IMG/VR virus record: IMGVR_UViG_3300015262_000001
Span: 62,001 to 126,000 of that record
From: a virus
Strand: one strand, 5' to 3'
Length of the DNA stretch: 64,000 bases
A program made the position numbers and the translations under genes. How positions within the stretch are numbered: position 1 is the stretch's first letter; every line of letters begins with the position of its first letter. This document shows, one piece after another, positions 9,225 to 17,692 of this stretch. The notes under the pieces are model-generated. The model was not told where the DNA came from. It was given only the letters and a program-made list of their open reading frames with translations, and searched no databases.

Positions 9225-9413
9225 TTAACGTTTTGGTAAATCCAGATCCATGCCGTAACCAAACTGCTTAGGTGGCTCCAGTGGTTTAACAAAACCAGGA
9301 TTCTCCTTCAGTCCGTTTGGGTTCCACGATGGTCGATCAGCAGGCATCGTCGAGTAGACTTTACCCAAAGCATCCAGGTGAAGCCGTTGGCGCATTTCGT
9401 CATCAGGTGTCAT
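9225..9413 (-). CDS. Small hypothetical protein, 62 aa
   Basis: 62-residue, proline-rich soluble protein (for example PPKQFGYGMDLDLPKR at the end). AGGTTAGGGTT precedes the ATG. It lies 41 bases downstream of the thymidylate kinase gene and upstream of a hairpin terminator, so it is probably the last gene of the kinase transcript. No family is recognised. Confidence 0.5.
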   Translation of the reverse strand: MTPDDEMRQRLHLDALGKVYSTMPADRPSWNPNGLKENPGFVKPLEPPKQFGYGMDLDLPKR

Positions 9414-9454
9414 AACCCTAACCTTTTGTTTGTGGACTATAACATCTGAACCCG

Positions 9455-10114
9455 TTACACCCCAGTTTTAGGGCGTTTCTTCATGAAGTCGATTACCGAC
9501 ATCAAACCAGGAAGAACCTGTGCATACACCTGATCTTGATTGACCTCGGCATTAACCAGAACATAGCTACCGTCGTGAATCCGGTACTTGGTCAGATTGA
9601 CGAAGTTCAGACGGGCTGTGTTTAACTTATCCATTGCCATGGAGTCAAACTGATCACGAGCCATTTCTTCTGGAGTGATACGCTTCTGGAAGATTGCAGG
9701 GTCACCATCCAACAAGAACGTAAGGTCCGGGAAGAAGTCACCGTGCGCAGCCAGGTGAATATTCAGAAGCTGCTTTAGACCGGCCTCTTGCTGGAAAGCA
9801 AACGTGGAATCACAGAAGCGATCACACAACACAACCTTACCAGCTTGCAATGCAGGCTTGATGACGTCCTTGATATTCTCGGCACGCGCAGCATTGAACA
9901 ACAACGCTACTGTCATCGGATCCAGTTTGCCAGGGTTGTCCGGAATCCCCTCACGACACAGCTTGCGCAGATACTCAGCGGCAAAGGTACCACCAGGCTC
10001 ACGAGTGCGGATGTAAGGTACGTTGGCCTGTTGCAGCTGAGCTTCCATCCGATCCAGCACACTGGTCTTCCCGGAACCTCCCAGCCCCTCTACAGCGATG
10101 AATTGCCCTTTCAT
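9455..10114 (-). CDS. tmk: Thymidylate kinase (dTMP kinase)
   Basis: 219 residues, the usual length for the family. It phosphorylates dTMP to dTDP with ATP in the cytoplasm, feeding dTTP to phage replication. Visible motifs in order: P-loop GLGGSGKT (residues 10-17), the TREPGGT segment that positions the substrate phosphate (about 36-42), the LCDRFCDST segment (about 93-101, equivalent to the DRY/S motif), and a LID-like region with RITPEEMARD. The P-loop and DR motifs are intact, so the enzyme should be active. GGGGAAGTGG serves as ribosome binding region. It lies with short accessory genes, which suggests early or middle expression. Confidence 0.9.
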   Translation of the reverse strand: MKGQFIAVEGLGGSGKTSVLDRMEAQLQQANVPYIRTREPGGTFAAEYLRKLCREGIPDNPGKLDPMTVALLFNAARAENIKDVIKPALQAGKVVLCDRFCDSTFAFQQEAGLKQLLNIHLAAHGDFFPDLTFLLDGDPAIFQKRITPEEMARDQFDSMAMDKLNTARLNFVNLTKYRIHDGSYVLVNAEVNQDQVYAQVLPGLMSVIDFMKKRPKTGV

Positions 10115-10201
10115 ACAACCACTTCCCCATTCTTAAATACGATAAGTTTACTAACTCGTTCAATACGATTGCTTACAAAATATACAGGACAAAAAAATAA
10201 A

Positions 10202-10225
10202 CCCTACCCTCCGAAGAGGGCAAGG
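10202..10225 (-). terminator. Intrinsic terminator after the Nudix-like gene
   Basis: Minus strand: CCTTGCCCTC, loop TTCG, GAGGGTAGGG (two wobble pairs), followed by TTTATTTTTTT. Confidence 0.7.
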
Positions 10226-10233
10226 TATTACAG

Positions 10234-11043
10234 TTACGCAGCCGGAGCGAAGTGCGTCAGGATGTAGTCTTCAACAGCATCGATCTGATCGACGATCATC
10301 TTCGACCATGGTTCGAAAGGCACTTCTGGATCTTTGAACAGCGTATCGTTCTTGAGATCGTCAGCAGTTGCCCAGGCAACAGCGTCGTTCTGAGGCTCAG
10401 CCATGTCGAAGCGAACGGCTTCAGAAGCATCGATGGCATACACCACACCGTAGTGGATGTTGCCGACGTAGCCGGGTTCAGGTTTGCTGTCCATAACGAA
10501 GCCTACCTTCTTGAAGCCAGCTTCTTTGGCCTCGCCCATTACGTAATGGGTAACGTCTTGGTTGTCCTTGTCGAACAACTTGACTTCTTCGCCACCTTCA
10601 CGATCAACGGAGTCGTCAGTGGTTTCGTTCATGTCGATCAGCGGGGTGTGAGTCAACAGACCTGCGTCGCTGAGCATGTGATACGACACGTCGTAACCTT
10701 CGATATGGCCACCGGCGCCCAGGCTCAACTTGGACGTCAACTGACCTTCGTTGTTGGTCTTGTTACGACGGTAGACCATGAAGACAACCCGGGGGCGATC
10801 TTGCTGGAGGTTCTGGATGATGCGGTAGAACAAGATGTAACCGATGCCTTGACGCAGCAGTTCGAACTTGGCGTTCAGACCACGTACCGAACCCATGGTG
10901 ATATCATCAAGTGCACACAATCTGTGATGCAGCTCTTCTTGTGGCAGCAGCGTGAACGCATTGTCAGCGACGATAGCAGCCAGAGATGGGCCGTGTACGC
11001 CGTAAGTGAATTCGGCGCCTTTAGGAATAGTCTTCAACAACAT
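10234..11043 (-). CDS. Nudix-like hydrolase with an expanded loop
   Basis: 269 residues. The middle shows the parts of a Nudix site: SLGAGGHIE (about residues 107-115), as in phage and bacterial Nudix proteins that begin the box with GGHI, then after an unusually long insertion DREGGEEVKL (about 147-156), which fits the RExxEE core with both catalytic glutamates. A hydrophobic strand with IHYGVVYAID follows, typical of the fold. The expected activity is hydrolysis of a nucleoside diphosphate linked to another group; the substrate cannot be told from sequence. The C-terminal part (AWATADDLK to PWSKMIVDQ) aligns with the product of the next upstream gene, so the two are likely paralogues. AGGAGC precedes the ATG. 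Confidence 0.6.
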   Translation of the reverse strand: MLLKTIPKGAEFTYGVHGPSLAAIVADNAFTLLPQEELHHRLCALDDITMGSVRGLNAKFELLRQGIGYILFYRIIQNLQQDRPRVVFMVYRRNKTNNEGQLTSKLSLGAGGHIEGYDVSYHMLSDAGLLTHTPLIDMNETTDDSVDREGGEEVKLFDKDNQDVTHYVMGEAKEAGFKKVGFVMDSKPEPGYVGNIHYGVVYAIDASEAVRFDMAEPQNDAVAWATADDLKNDTLFKDPEVPFEPWSKMIVDQIDAVEDYILTHFAPAA

Positions 11044-11070
11044 GGGTATTGCTCCTGGTTGGTATAACGA

Positions 11071-11850
11071 TTAGCAGATGGTTTTCAAACCTTGTTCGTG
11101 TGATGGTGTCCAGTTCCGTTGTTCGGCGCGCAGCGCTTCAACAAACTGAACAGACCACGGACAGAGTTTTTCAAAGGTATTGGGATCAGTCAACAACCGA
11201 TTGGCAGAGACCCAGGCATTGGAGACATAACGATGCTGATCACCTGGGTGTCTGATGTCGTACTCACCTTCACCAGCTACTGCCATGTGTAAAGAGCGGC
11301 AGTCTTCACCAGTGGTTGGTGTGGTCATAAATCCGAGAAAGGTAGTGCAGCGAAAACCAGCACTAACTTGACGACCTACCGGGTACAGAACAGCTCCTTT
11401 GAGTGCCGCCTCACTGGCCTTATTCAAAGTACTGATAACATCGATTATTCCTGGAGCGGTGATCGTTTGATCTTGTATGCATTCATGCATGACAATATCT
11501 TGATGATCAACGCCACGTTCCATCCCCAGTGAGATGCAGTCTGACCGCTCATCCCGGAAGCTTGCGAACATCAGTTCGTATGCAGTAGTACCGTCCGGCA
11601 TAACTACAGTGACCGGCTTAGAGATAACACTGAAAGTCAGTACCGGCTGGTTGGAGGAATCAATACCCAAGTGGCGCGTACCCGCCATAACAGCAAAACC
11701 ATCAGGCAAAAAGAAATAGCGGGTATCGATACCACCCGCAAGTTGTTGCTGATCGGTAAACGTGCGGCCGTCTACCAACTCCTTGAGTTCGCTACGCACC
11801 AAGCCCAGGGTCAGACCCATGTCTTCGGTATAATCATCCGGATGCAACAT
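11071..11850 (-). CDS. Probable diverged paralogue of the Nudix-like protein, 259 aa
   Basis: No intact Nudix box is visible, but the second half follows the same order as the downstream Nudix-like protein: a FLGFMTTPTTG segment, a SLHMAVAGE strand matching IHYGVVYAI, then SNAWVSANRLLTD and FEKLCPWSVQFVEAL matching AWATADDLK and FEPWSKMIVDQIDA. I infer a tandem duplication with loss of the catalytic box in this copy. If so it may bind rather than hydrolyse a nucleotide. The start is the ATG preceded by AAGGGGTAATAACGAC. The similarity was judged by eye. Confidence 0.5.
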   Translation of the reverse strand: MLHPDDYTEDMGLTLGLVRSELKELVDGRTFTDQQQLAGGIDTRYFFLPDGFAVMAGTRHLGIDSSNQPVLTFSVISKPVTVVMPDGTTAYELMFASFRDERSDCISLGMERGVDHQDIVMHECIQDQTITAPGIIDVISTLNKASEAALKGAVLYPVGRQVSAGFRCTTFLGFMTTPTTGEDCRSLHMAVAGEGEYDIRHPGDQHRYVSNAWVSANRLLTDPNTFEKLCPWSVQFVEALRAEQRNWTPSHEQGLKTIC

Positions 11851-11867
11851 GTCGTTATTACCCCTTA

Positions 11868-12311
11868 TTAGTCTTTACCGTGTTCACGATAATAGTTAAT
11901 GCGGTTAACTCCGACCTGGTGAATCTCTTCCCAGGACTTACCGCCGAAGTTGTAGTACATACAGATTACCCAACCCAGTGTCAAATGACCGTGACGTTCG
12001 CGCTCACAGTTCACCAGACTGATGCTGTTGATAGGACGCAGTGGCTCACTCTCCAGTACGTCAATAAGAGCTCGCCGATGTTCGTCACCCTTGGCACCTA
12101 CTGGGGTGGAGTAGTGACCGCGACGCCAAGCTACCCAGGGATGATCGTCAACACCTATGGCTTTGTCGCCGAAGGGACTTGGTTCAGCCTTCTGGGGTTT
12201 GTAATGGTTACCTTCGAAGCGGAGCTTTTCTTCAGACGCTAGATTGGCCACTGCGTCTCGATAGTCTATACGTGGCATTTTGGTATCTGCTTTATTGAGT
12301 TTAGTGTTCAT
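11868..12311 (-). CDS. Hypothetical protein, 147 aa
   Basis: Soluble, charged protein with an AAGGGGGGAA ribosome binding site, rich in histidine, tryptophan and arginine in the middle (WVAWRRGHYS, ERERHGH). No known motif is recognised. It is read in the same direction as the Nudix-like pair, 17 bases before the 259-residue gene, and is probably in their transcript. Confidence 0.6.
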   Translation of the reverse strand: MNTKLNKADTKMPRIDYRDAVANLASEEKLRFEGNHYKPQKAEPSPFGDKAIGVDDHPWVAWRRGHYSTPVGAKGDEHRRALIDVLESEPLRPINSISLVNCERERHGHLTLGWVICMYYNFGGKSWEEIHQVGVNRINYYREHGKD

Positions 12312-12347
12312 TTATTCCCCCCTTGAACTCTCTAATGATCGCGGATA

Positions 12348-12659
12348 TTACTCTATCGCTTTACGTTGTTCGATAAGCAACTCAACCGCTTGAATAGCGT
12401 CATCCAACTTACCTGGCTGAGCAACCCATGCACTGCCGTCAGAATAGAACTCTACAACACGTACCTTGGGAACAGCAATCTTTCCCTTACTGCGATTATG
12501 TCCTGGTATCGCACAGGTAATATTAACACCGTTAGGCTTCATGGTGAAGGTAAGAGTATAAGTTATCCTGAAACCGTTTATAGACGATTCGGTTTTACGG
12601 TCGGTAAAGAACCCCGTTTTATCTAGCTCGCGATATAACTTCCTGTAGTCGGGATTCAT
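12348..12659 (-). CDS. Hypothetical protein, 103 aa
   Basis: Short soluble protein with a beta-rich centre (residues about 25-75) and a helical C-terminus. GGGGTAAAGA precedes the ATG. It lies between a terminator on its upstream side and the 147-residue gene 36 bases downstream, and could be the first gene of the Nudix-thymidylate operon. No family is recognised. Confidence 0.55.
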   Translation of the reverse strand: MNPDYRKLYRELDKTGFFTDRKTESSINGFRITYTLTFTMKPNGVNITCAIPGHNRSKGKIAVPKVRVVEFYSDGSAWVAQPGKLDDAIQAVELLIEQRKAIE

Positions 12660-12692
12660 TCTTTACCCCAAAAATGAAAAAAGCGTAATAGT

Positions 12693-12722
12693 GGATGACT
12701 AAGGATCGCTCCCTAGTCATCC
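12693..12722 (-). terminator. Intrinsic terminator after the 146-aa gene
   Basis: Thirteen-base stem with one mismatch (GGATGACTAGGGA on the minus strand) followed by GCTTTTTTCATTTTT downstream. Confidence 0.75.
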
Positions 12723-12738
12723 TTACTACTGTGTGGTG

Positions 12739-13179
12739 TTAGCTGAACAACGCAGTGGCCAGCGCTACGTGTTGGTCACGATGTTCCTGCAACCAGTCCG
12801 TTTGTTCTTCGTTGTGGTAGTAGTCGATCGCGGTGGTCGAGATACCGTACATGTGATCGTCGCCCACTTGCTGTTGCAGGTGGTGCTGGGAGTTGATGGT
12901 GAAACCGCCGAAGTCCAGGGTACCGTCGATAGTGGTCAGCTTTTTGTTGTCAGCAAACTGATCACGGGCCACTTGTGCAGTAGCCACTTCAACCTGGCCG
13001 GAGAGTTGATTGATGTAGGTAACGTGCGCCTGCATCGATTCCGGAGTGATGTCTTCCGGCAGTTCCAGTTTCGCAGCGTCGAACGTAGCGTGGTTGGTGG
13101 CCTTGTTGTAGGTGACGTTTTCCACCAGTTCTTTAACAGCTGCGTCTTGTGCTGCGGAGTATTCTTTATTCAAGCTCAT
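12739..13179 (-). CDS. Hypothetical protein behind a TATATTAC promoter, 146 aa
   Basis: The open frame begins at 13239, but I place the start at 13179 (MSLNKEYSAAQ) because GAGGTTTACA precedes it and the upstream codons fall in the promoter leader. The protein is acidic and helical, with no known motif. It is a single-gene unit with a TATATTAC promoter at 13274 and a terminator at 12693, the pattern of the other putative early genes in this window. Confidence 0.65.
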   Translation of the reverse strand: MSLNKEYSAAQDAAVKELVENVTYNKATNHATFDAAKLELPEDITPESMQAHVTYINQLSGQVEVATAQVARDQFADNKKLTTIDGTLDFGGFTINSQHHLQQQVGDDHMYGISTTAIDYYHNEEQTDWLQEHRDQHVALATALFS

Positions 13180-13246
13180 TGTAAACCTCGTAAGTACAGG
13201 TGTGTGAGAAATTAGGAAGCAAGAAGAGGTGGTGTCCACGTCCCCC

Positions 13247-13281
13247 CAGACGGTAAGTCTGTTGCTCGGGATAGTAATATA
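13247..13281 (-). promoter_or_regulatory. TATATTAC promoter with leader hairpin
   Basis: CCTATATTAC on the minus strand (core 13274-13281), preceded by an A/T-rich stretch. Twelve bases downstream is a small hairpin CAGAC, loop TTACC, GTCTG (13247-13261), analogous to the AGAC/GTCT hairpins after the promoters at 9147 and 54235. An 8-base inverted repeat, GTCTGTTG (13257-13264) and CAACAGAC (13305-13312), brackets the core. Confidence 0.6.
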
Positions 13282-13328
13282 GGCTTGAAAATTTCTAACC
13301 CAAACAACAGACCTGGACAGTTACTTAC

Positions 13329-14267
13329 TTAACCTACCAGAGTGCTACGAATAGCATTTGGTTCTGGCTCAGCAACGGACTTCATGGAGTTGCACTGGAT
13401 AGTGACCTCACCCTCCTCACCAAGCTCCACTACGCCGTTAGGAGAGATGAACTTTACATCACCGAAGATCTTGCGGAGATGAGCAACGGTACCCTGTGGA
13501 TCCTGATCGTCTTTGTCGAGGATCACGGTGTGGATGGTGACGCCCAGGAGTGCAGAGGCTTCGCTCAGCAGATCAAAGTCAGCATCAGTGGCCAACATGT
13601 CGAGCACGTCGAACGGATCGCTCAGGTGGCTACCGCCGTCGCTGGTAGGAACACCGAAGTAAGCGATAACCTGGCCGATGGTCTTGAGGAAGTACTCGTT
13701 GGTAAAGCCCTGCTTCTCGAACATGACTTCAGCAAAGTCAGTAGCATTCGGATAGTCGAACAACGCCTTGGTACGATCTTCCGACAGGTCGAAGCGAGTG
13801 GCCATGTAGGCAACCAGAGCTTCAGCCTTTTCACGTGGAGTAACCGCCAGAGCAAAGTCAATCAGACCGTCATCGAAACCGATCAGGCGACCAGCAACCA
13901 TTTTGAACAGATCAACATGAGTGTGGAAGTCACCCGCGCTGATACGGTTGGAGATAGCCACGTTGGTGTGGTTCTCGGAGGCAATAGTGCCTTTGGTCCA
14001 TGCAGTCAGACGGTTGCCCACCGAACGCATGTGCTGTGCCACGATCTTGGCGATGTAGACGTGCACCGCGTCAGACTTCTTCGTACTGACAGCCACACCT
14101 TGGATCAGGTGAATGTCAGTATTGGCGTCTTTGGAGTTCAGCCACTCTTTGGCGGAAGTTTCCAGCAAAGCCTGAATAATGTTGACACCGCCAGTGACTT
14201 CGCGCAGCGTGTTTACAAAAGACAGCGTTTCCAACAGCTGAGTAGCTGCACGCGATTGAGTATCCAT
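13329..14267 (-). CDS. Hypothetical protein, 312 aa
   Basis: Largely helical soluble protein. The open frame reaches 14300, but the ATG at 14267 (MDTQSRAATQLLE) is favoured because GAGGACGAAGTA precedes it. No enzyme motif, signal peptide or membrane segment is visible. It lies between the TATATTAC unit and the terminator of the prohead protease gene and appears to be its own transcription unit. Function unknown. Confidence 0.65.
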   Translation of the reverse strand: MDTQSRAATQLLETLSFVNTLREVTGGVNIIQALLETSAKEWLNSKDANTDIHLIQGVAVSTKKSDAVHVYIAKIVAQHMRSVGNRLTAWTKGTIASENHTNVAISNRISAGDFHTHVDLFKMVAGRLIGFDDGLIDFALAVTPREKAEALVAYMATRFDLSEDRTKALFDYPNATDFAEVMFEKQGFTNEYFLKTIGQVIAYFGVPTSDGGSHLSDPFDVLDMLATDADFDLLSEASALLGVTIHTVILDKDDQDPQGTVAHLRKIFGDVKFISPNGVVELGEEGEVTIQCNSMKSVAEPEPNAIRSTLVG

Positions 14268-14335
14268 TACTTCGTCCTCTTGGTTTTTAACAAAATGCAC
14301 TAATTGCTATAACTATCGTGCTGCCGTGAATAAAT

Positions 14336-14372
14336 ATAACTGCTACTGGGGACCGTCCCCAGTAGCAGTTAT
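14336..14372 (-). terminator. Terminator after the prohead protease gene
   Basis: Seventeen-base perfect stem (ATAACTGCTACTGGGGA with its complement) and a 3-base loop, 8 bases past the stop at 14380. Confidence 0.8.
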
Positions 14373-14379
14373 AAGGGTC

Positions 14380-15240
14380 TTACTTGAAGATCGACAGAGC
14401 GTTGGAGCGAACAATCTGAATCTTCTTGTCGTGTTGACCACGAAGACGTTGTTCTACTTCACGAATCATCGAGGTAACACGCTCGTAACTTTCAGTACCT
14501 GCAAAACGAGCCTTGGCTGCTTCGCCATGCACGGTCTGCTTACACATGAACAGGAACTCATCCACCGTCGCCTCGACTTCTGCCGGGGTTGGGTTGTACA
14601 GAGCCGAAGACAAGAAGTCCTCCAGACCCGCGGTGCGGTATTTACAGGCCTCCAACATGCCCTGCTCCATCACCACGTCGTAACCTGTCCAGTATTCAAC
14701 TTCACGGACACGGTCACCCATCTGCTGTGGCTTGGTCACCGTGCGGATGGAGATCGCGGTATTCATGTCCGGATCTTCGATGCTGTCCTGGAATACTTCT
14801 TTGAGAGGACCGAATGAACGGATCTCTACCTTGTTGTATACAGGATCACGGTCACCACCGGTCATGATGAAATGGATCTTGCGAATCGACGCGCAGACGT
14901 TGGGTTCCAGCACTGTACGCAAACGGTGAATCCACTGATACAGATCCGTGATAGCCGTTTGAATAATTCGCCCGTCTTTGCGCTCCCAGAAGAACTGGGG
15001 AGGGTGACCCATTTCACACCAAAGCTGGTTTTCCGCTGCACGACGGTTCAGGTCGCTCTCTGGGTTCATGCACTCTTTGACATAGTCATTGAAGCGATAA
15101 CCCACACCACCACGGTTTTTAATGTTGAAACCACCCGCGTTCATCAGGTAGTAGAGACCGTTGGGTTCCATTGGCTTCAGGATACCCTTCTTACCACTAC
15201 CTTCCAACACCGTGCTACCAAATGTAAGTATCTGGCTCAT
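14380..15240 (-). CDS. Prohead maturation protease (T4 gp21 / phiKZ type), probable
   Basis: 286 residues. The first 80 residues follow the layout of T4-type prohead proteases: GGFNIKNRGGVGYRF (an N-x-NGR-Y-like segment), LNRRAAENQ, then CEMGHPP, in which His79 would be the catalytic histidine of the GELGHP motif. A serine in TAISIRTV (Ser164) is in the right place for the nucleophile. The enzyme cleaves scaffold and inner-body proteins in the immature head, in phiKZ after S/A/G-X-E. It ends a minus-strand unit that also holds two likely structural genes and the virion polymerase genes, matching the order I recall for phiKZ gp175 to gp180. AAGGGG precedes the ATG. Confidence 0.65.
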   Translation of the reverse strand: MSQILTFGSTVLEGSGKKGILKPMEPNGLYYLMNAGGFNIKNRGGVGYRFNDYVKECMNPESDLNRRAAENQLWCEMGHPPQFFWERKDGRIIQTAITDLYQWIHRLRTVLEPNVCASIRKIHFIMTGGDRDPVYNKVEIRSFGPLKEVFQDSIEDPDMNTAISIRTVTKPQQMGDRVREVEYWTGYDVVMEQGMLEACKYRTAGLEDFLSSALYNPTPAEVEATVDEFLFMCKQTVHGEAAKARFAGTESYERVTSMIREVEQRLRGQHDKKIQIVRSNALSIFK

Positions 15241-15962
15241 ACTGGGACCCCTTTAATAATCTTCTCCAGGTCAGTAACACGGTCATCAGGGTTCACAATA
15301 GCTGCTACCGTGTTGTCGCGTTGGTAACCACCCATGATTTTCGGGAACGTACCGTCGATCAGGAGCCCACTGTTATTAAGACCCACAATTACTGGAGGTC
15401 GTCCTTCCAACATCGCCTTACTGTACCGGTACGGCTTTTCCAGGTTATCTGGATCACGGAACATTAATGACATGTAGACACGCATTACCTGAGGGCTACT
15501 ACCTACGGGATCACCGCTCTCAGAAGCTGCGAAGTCAAACATCGACGACAACGCATTTTCCACCACATACCAAGGACGCTTGGCGTAGTAGAGGAACTCC
15601 ATGTAATACGCATACGGTTGGTTGGGTTCTTGCAGCACGTTGATGTTCTCGATTACCGTGTCGCCTTTGGTAAACTCTAACACCAGATACTGGGAACCCT
15701 TGATTGCAACTTCACGAATGCTCAACGGTACGAGGGTAATGTCCATCAATGAAACCAGAGGTGCGTAACTGTCCCCTGGTATCACCAATCCAAGCACCGC
15801 AGGCGTTGTGACTGTTTCCCCTACCACTGCCATGCCGCTGTCAACAAAACGTTTAGGCAGATGGATCTCGAAATCGCGTTTAGCAATAACGGACCCATCT
15901 TCCAGTTCAATTAACAGACGGTCTGCAATCTTGGGGTCGTGCTTGAGATTGCCGACGTCCAT
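15237..15962 (-). CDS. Probable virion or assembly protein, 241 aa
   Basis: Soluble, beta-rich 241-residue protein; its stop overlaps the ATG of the protease gene by 4 bases (translational coupling), and its own ATG follows the stop of the 510-residue gene by 3 bases. No motif is recognised. Tight coupling to the protease and the 510-residue protein suggests a head or tail assembly role. Confidence 0.6.
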   Translation of the reverse strand: MDVGNLKHDPKIADRLLIELEDGSVIAKRDFEIHLPKRFVDSGMAVVGETVTTPAVLGLVIPGDSYAPLVSLMDITLVPLSIREVAIKGSQYLVLEFTKGDTVIENINVLQEPNQPYAYYMEFLYYAKRPWYVVENALSSMFDFAASESGDPVGSSPQVMRVYMSLMFRDPDNLEKPYRYSKAMLEGRPPVIVGLNNSGLLIDGTFPKIMGGYQRDNTVAAIVNPDDRVTDLEKIIKGVPV

Positions 15963-15965
15963 CGG

Positions 15966-17498
15966 TTAAGCTCCGAGCAGGCGTTTCACGAGTTCGTTGA
16001 CTACCGCTACGGTCAGGCGCTCACGCTTGTCCATGACGTTGTCTTCTTTGCTCGTGTCCACGAAGGTGGCTTCAATGACGTCAGCCGTCAGAGTGGCACC
16101 ACAGGCACGCAGGAAGGCAGGGATCAGGGTGGTTTCCAGCAAGGTATCCAGACGAGGATCACCACCGTCATCAGGACCCACGCCGACTTCGATCACGTCG
16201 CCGCCGTTGAAACGTTCGGCCAGGATGTAATGCGCTTTCTCCAGCTCATTAGCGAACTTCGCCTGAACCCAGCTAATCAGCATCTGATTAGCACCGCGGG
16301 CAATGTTCGTGCGTTCCAACAGCTGAGGGCTCTCGCTGATGAAATCGAAGATCGCCTTGATGCCGCCCTTGATGAACAGATCACGCGACTGTACCGACAA
16401 CTTCTCGTGGATGTGATCGTAGTAAGCTTTGGCGTGAGCCTTGCCACGACCTACATCGTTGATGAAGTCAGTCACGGTCATCGTGTTACCGGTCAGGTTC
16501 GCCCAGTGGTAACCCATGATCGCTTCGGTGAAACCCGCTTGGGCCGATTGGATCTTGTCCAGCATGCTGTTAGTGTAGAACACCTTCAGCTTGGCTTGCA
16601 TGAAACGGGTATCACCGTACTGCGACTGGCTGTGTGGAGTCAGCGAAGCAGACTTCTCAGCTACGATCACCAGTTGACGCTGGCGGTAAACCGCTACCAC
16701 CGACTTCAGCTTGATGAGGTACAGGGTCATGCCGTTCCACAGCAGGCTGACGAAGCTGCGGTAGGTCGACAACTCACCCGTTACCAGCCAAGGCGCAGGA
16801 TCTTCGCTGAAGTACATCTTGGTCAACAGGACATACATCTTCAGCAGCAGAACGAAACGCACCGACTTGATCTGCGAGAAGTCGAAGATGCCGTCTTTGC
16901 TGACGAACAGGTTTTCCAGTTCACCGAAATCACCGATACGGCTGCAAGCGTCACCAATACTTTCGTCATCGTCTTCGAGGATGGCGATCAGGTCACCGTG
17001 AGTAGCCCCGATGAAATCGAGAACTTCCTTCTGATCAGGCCAGCGCCATTTCAGTTGGTTGAGGAGCTTCAGGTCAACACCGGTGTAGGTGATTGACTTG
17101 TCACGTACTTCGGTCGGATACAACGCCGATTCGAAGAAGCCGTTGTCCACGTTGATGTATTGCACGTCGATCAACTGTTCGGTCAGGCTTTGCAGTTGTT
17201 TACGCGAATACAGCAACTGAGTGTCTTTCAACACACGACGAGCCATCGGCACACCGTAGGTACGAATGTTACCCAGGGAGTCACGGATGATCTCGGCCAG
17301 ACGATCAGAGGCACCTTCGACGGCCTCGGTGTGCATGTTGCCTTGGCTGGCTTCCATGATCTCCTGACGGAAGTTGTCAGTAAAGGCCAGAGCGCCACCG
17401 GATTCACCATTGAGGCCGGCGATCACAGGACCAGGACGGAAGGTACCGCCGCCTACGGCGATCAGTTCGCCAAGTGCAATACTGGATTCGCGAATCAT
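15966..17498 (-). CDS. Probable virion structural protein, 510 aa
   Basis: 510 residues, predominantly helical in the middle and C-terminal parts. No enzyme motif is seen. The ATG overlaps the stop of the 58-residue gene upstream (ATGA), and its stop is 3 bases before the next start. The position between the protease and virion polymerase genes corresponds to phiKZ gp177-like virion proteins as I recall the order. The assignment as structural is by context. Confidence 0.6.
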   Translation of the reverse strand: MIRESSIALGELIAVGGGTFRPGPVIAGLNGESGGALAFTDNFRQEIMEASQGNMHTEAVEGASDRLAEIIRDSLGNIRTYGVPMARRVLKDTQLLYSRKQLQSLTEQLIDVQYINVDNGFFESALYPTEVRDKSITYTGVDLKLLNQLKWRWPDQKEVLDFIGATHGDLIAILEDDDESIGDACSRIGDFGELENLFVSKDGIFDFSQIKSVRFVLLLKMYVLLTKMYFSEDPAPWLVTGELSTYRSFVSLLWNGMTLYLIKLKSVVAVYRQRQLVIVAEKSASLTPHSQSQYGDTRFMQAKLKVFYTNSMLDKIQSAQAGFTEAIMGYHWANLTGNTMTVTDFINDVGRGKAHAKAYYDHIHEKLSVQSRDLFIKGGIKAIFDFISESPQLLERTNIARGANQMLISWVQAKFANELEKAHYILAERFNGGDVIEVGVGPDDGGDPRLDTLLETTLIPAFLRACGATLTADVIEATFVDTSKEDNVMDKRERLTVAVVNELVKRLLGA

Positions 17499-17671
17499 TT
17501 CGACGCTCCTTGTACACAGGCAACGATGGCCTTGCTGATCTTTTCATCCATTACGGATTCACCCAGCGGGGCAAGGAATTGCAACCCTACTTTGGCGAGG
17601 GTCCGCTTAACGACCTCCACGGTATTGGCGACCGTGACGATGTTGGTGATGAGTTGCTCTTTATCAGTCAT
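17495..17671 (-). CDS. Small hypothetical protein, 58 aa
   Basis: Short gene that is easy to miss: 58 codons from an ATG with AGGAG 9 bases ahead to a TGA that overlaps the next start (ATGA). The product begins MTDKEQLITNIVTVANTVEV and is a soluble, mostly helical protein with a mildly hydrophobic centre. The overlap at one end and the ribosome binding site at the other make it very likely to be real. It follows the endolysin gene in the same transcript. Function unknown. Confidence 0.7.
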   Translation of the reverse strand: MTDKEQLITNIVTVANTVEVVKRTLAKVGLQFLAPLGESVMDEKISKAIVACVQGASK

Positions 17672-17692
17672 CGGACCGATCTCCTGGTAGGG

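Noticed and set aside
12338-12356. GATATTAC on the plus strand as an early promoter
   Set aside because: It lacks the CC flank and A/T-rich lead-in, lies at the end of a minus-strand gene and has no plus-strand gene downstream.
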